From assembly GCA_025766275.1 (NCBI GenBank), contig JAFKAC010000097.1:145753-209752 (forward strand): a stretch of DNA of 64,000 bases, in the 5' to 3' direction. Below the pieces are notes generated by a model. That model ran no database searches and had not been told where the DNA came from. It was given only the letters and a program-made list of their open reading frames with translations. Shown here piece after piece: positions 61,885-64,000 of the stretch (position 1 is the first letter of the stretch; the number at the start of each line of letters is the position of its first letter). The DNA comes from Lactarius indigo. Its lineage: Eukaryota > Basidiomycota > Agaricomycetes > Russulales > Russulaceae. A program made the translations under genes and the position numbers.

Positions 61885-63868
61885 TTAAGACCAAGATCCT
61901 CATCGTGGCGTACTCGACCAGAGATCAGTGGACGTCCTTCCGTCCCTATCATATCGAACGACGAGGAGATCGTAACGTACCTACAAGATTCCTGGGAGCA
62001 GCCCAGTGGAGAGAACGCGGAGAAGACACCAGGTACTTTGTAGAATTTAACGGTCCCAATCGTTTCCGACCTGTTGAGTTCAATTTCGACCACCTCTGTT
62101 GGACCGAGGTTACTTGGAACCCCATAGATCATCGCTGGGACATCGTGAGACCAGCTGGAAGAAACTACAACTGCGACATCGACGCCCGAGAACTCAATAG
62201 TCGAACAGACTACGGTCCTATAGACGGACAAGCACAAGAATATACAGACGAAGGAGTTAGCGGGGAAGAAGCTTCCGAAAGTCAATCCCCAAGCAGAGGA
62301 GCTACACCAGCAGAAGACGCCAGCCTAGGAGCCATCGGCGACCATATCATACAACAAACTGAGTCCCTTACCATTCACCAACCAGAACCCGAAGCAATTC
62401 ACATTCACAGCCCCGCAGTCGCAATGGCAACCGCCACTATCACGCACGAGGGATTACTCACTGAAGAGGCAAGAGATCAAATAGCATTAGAAGAACAACG
62501 ACGCATCGCAGAAGAATCCAGAGCCAATCTAGCTCCCATCAATCCTTACACCGGCCATCGAATGACCGAAGACGACGTAGCAATCCACCGCGCCATTGGG
62601 CCCGACGTAGCCGACCCTCCAAGTGGAGGAGGACGAAACCCTGGCAATTTGCCAGAAGGAGGAGGAGGACCCCCATCAAGAGGACCCGGGTTCGGAGGAT
62701 TCCCTGGAGGACTACCCGGGGGGTTTCCGGGAGGACCCCCAGGAGGAGGACATCCGGGAGGAGGACTACCAGGTGCAGGTCCTATTATCCCTCCTCCGAG
62801 TAACAAATTAGCTGGTGAAGCGCCAACAGTATTCGACGGAGAACGCGCCAAAGTAGAAGCGTTTCTTACACAATGGCACGTCTATTGGGGCATGAACGCA
62901 GATGAGGGCATTATGGCTACGCCATACCGACGCGCCCTACTCTTCCTATCATACATCAAAGGAGCTAACGTCAGCGAATGGGTGTTGGCAATGCTTACTT
63001 GGCTTAATAGCCAGATACAAGCAGGGATACCCCGTACCAGTGAAGGACTATGGAATGAAGTCACGCGAAGCTTCATGCAACACTTTCGAAATACTATGGA
63101 GCAAGAGCAGGCTCAATACGAGCTCAAGAAAGGAGTCAAGATGATCGGGGGCAATCTAGATGAGTATTGCACCCAATTCGAACAGTTAATACGCCGCGCT
63201 CAGTACAGACTCGACGATCCACAAACACTTGATTTATTCGCGAGTGGATTACCAAAAGACCTATATGAAAAGGTCTACACTCTCGATAACCCCCGCAACT
63301 ACCGCGAGTGGAAAGAAGCAGCCACCACTCGTCAACAGCAATATCTTCACCTTAAAGCGGTGTTGAACAAGGGAGTTCCCCTGGACAGGGACAAGGAAGA
63401 CAACGACAACAACGACAGTGGCAGGGACCACCAAGGAGTTCATGGCAACCGAGAAATTTGCGAGATCCAAATGCCATGGACACCTCCGCAGATCGAATTC
63501 GAGGAAGACTCGCAGGGGCTGAAGACATACTCGCCCCTCGTCCCCCATATCGACCAAGGGGAGGATTCCTACAGAGGGGAGGAGGACGTAACAACCAAAG
63601 GCCAGTCACGTGTTATAACTGTGGAAAGGACGGACACATGGCCCGTAATTGCAGACAACCGCCAAAAGAATACCAAGCGTCGACCAGTCGGTATGTCGAT
63701 ACCGACTATCATCAACAAGAACCAGAAGTCGCTACCAGGGCGGTTCAAGAAGTGCCCCCTCAACAGCGCGCCAGTGACTGGCTCAATGGAGTAGCAGGAG
63801 AATCGGACGATGTTAAAGACATTATCCTCCAACAGTTGTGGAAAAAGGAGGGTTTTCAGGACGCCTGA
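61872..63868 (+). pseudogene. Gag of retrotransposon C, with a frame change
   Basis: Nucleocapsid precursor. The long frame (61872 to about 63360) begins with a GTG overlapping the LTR end; the first in-frame ATG is at 62424. The segment before that ATG still reads as protein (RDQWTSFRPYHIERRGDR, then an acidic part), as in element A. After a Gly/Pro-rich run (62620-62800) comes the gag domain with the segment VEAFLTQWHVYWGM. Near 63355-63460 the reading must move to another frame, where a basic Gln/Arg-rich stretch, RDPNAMDTS and the CCHC knuckle CYNCGKDGHMARNC (63611-63652) follow until TGA 63866. A single-base indel is the simplest cause, so this copy may be defective. The two-frame region has no stop in either frame for about 100 bp, which makes the exact point uncertain. 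Confidence 0.85.
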
Positions 63869-64000
63869 ACCCATCGGTCTGGGTAAGGGCAGTTAATTGT
63901 AACAGTGTAATCATGACTCGCTATCGTTCTATGAGAGTTCCAGTATCGATTCGCACAAGTTACGCAATGGCCGACATACGCGCATTAGTTGACTCAGGAG
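63865..64000 (+). CDS. Start of pol (protease) of retrotransposon C, 3' partial
   Basis: The frame that overlaps the gag stop is in the -1 register and open to the window edge. It reads RLNPSVW across the gag stop, then RYRSMRVPVSIRTSY and ends with the aspartic protease active site LVDSG at 63982-63999. An ATG at 63913 could start an independent protein, but the conserved overlap peptide argues for a Gag-Pol fusion made by -1 frameshifting. Element A has the same arrangement and the same RLNP peptide. Confidence 0.8.
   Translation, partial: MNPSVWVRAVNCNSVIMTRYRSMRVPVSIRTSYAMADIRALVDSG

Larger units (their letters stand above)
61375..64000 (+). mobile_element. Ty3/gypsy retrotransposon C (3' part outside window)
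   Basis: 5' LTR 61375-61884, gag, and the start of pol (protease) up to the window edge. Gag organisation matches element A: N-terminal segment, acidic run, Gly/Pro-rich run, gag domain, NAMD motif and one CCHC knuckle. The pol frame starts with the same relation to gag. It is probably a related chromovirus family, but no integrase or chromodomain is in view. The target duplication would be gttcc (61370-61374); its partner is not visible. Confidence 0.9.

Overview
This window comes from a filamentous basidiomycete nuclear genome, probably Agaricomycetes. Host genes carry many short GT-AG introns of about 45-60 bp. The repeats are Ty3/gypsy chromoviruses and hAT transposons, and there are expanded lineage-specific families (F-box proteins, a type-B lipase). 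I did not try to name a species.

Layout: (1) 1-10790 is a nest of LTR retrotransposon material. An old chromovirus (element A) has gag, pol with a chromodomain, and an unusual third ORF with zinc knuckles. Its integrase is split by a 611-bp solo LTR of a second family (B) with perfect 5-bp target duplications. A truncated second A copy and a truncated B LTR with relic coding sequence follow. (2) 11211-15576 is an apparently intact hAT transposon with a 13-exon transposase, 8-bp target duplication and matching terminal inverted repeats. (3) 16842-19362 is a secreted type-B carboxylesterase/lipase on the minus strand. (4) 20589-20828 is a 12-copy 20-bp minisatellite. (5) 23071-24613 is an F-box protein whose equal-length paralogue lies at 43606-45154. 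(6) 25457-35390 is the conserved host core: a mitochondrial lipoyl acyltransferase E2, a Rab-like GTPase with a very large insertion diverging from ATP23 (mitochondrial intermembrane-space metalloprotease), and an acyl-CoA oxidase. (7) 37850-39905 is a decayed tandem copy of that oxidase. (8) 48854-57942 is a 9.1-kb hAT element, recognised by 22-bp identical terminal inverted repeats and an 8-bp target duplication, holding a dead transposase and about 4 kb of other sequence. (9) 59130-61344 is an uncharacterised multi-exon gene whose 5' end abuts the 5' LTR of another chromovirus, which runs off the right edge.

No coherent new pathway or defence system is visible. The most interesting signals concern mobile elements: every premature stop in element A pol and ORF3 (ten of ten) is TGA, consistent with CGA to TGA decay at CpG; both chromoviruses keep a pol-frame peptide overlapping the gag stop; the gag frame of the right-hand element runs upstream with no ATG; and the long hAT may carry captured sequence. 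Exon structures for the hAT-1 transposase, E2, ATP23, acyl-CoA oxidase and both F-box genes were checked by hand and keep frame throughout. About half of the window has no gene I can recognise.
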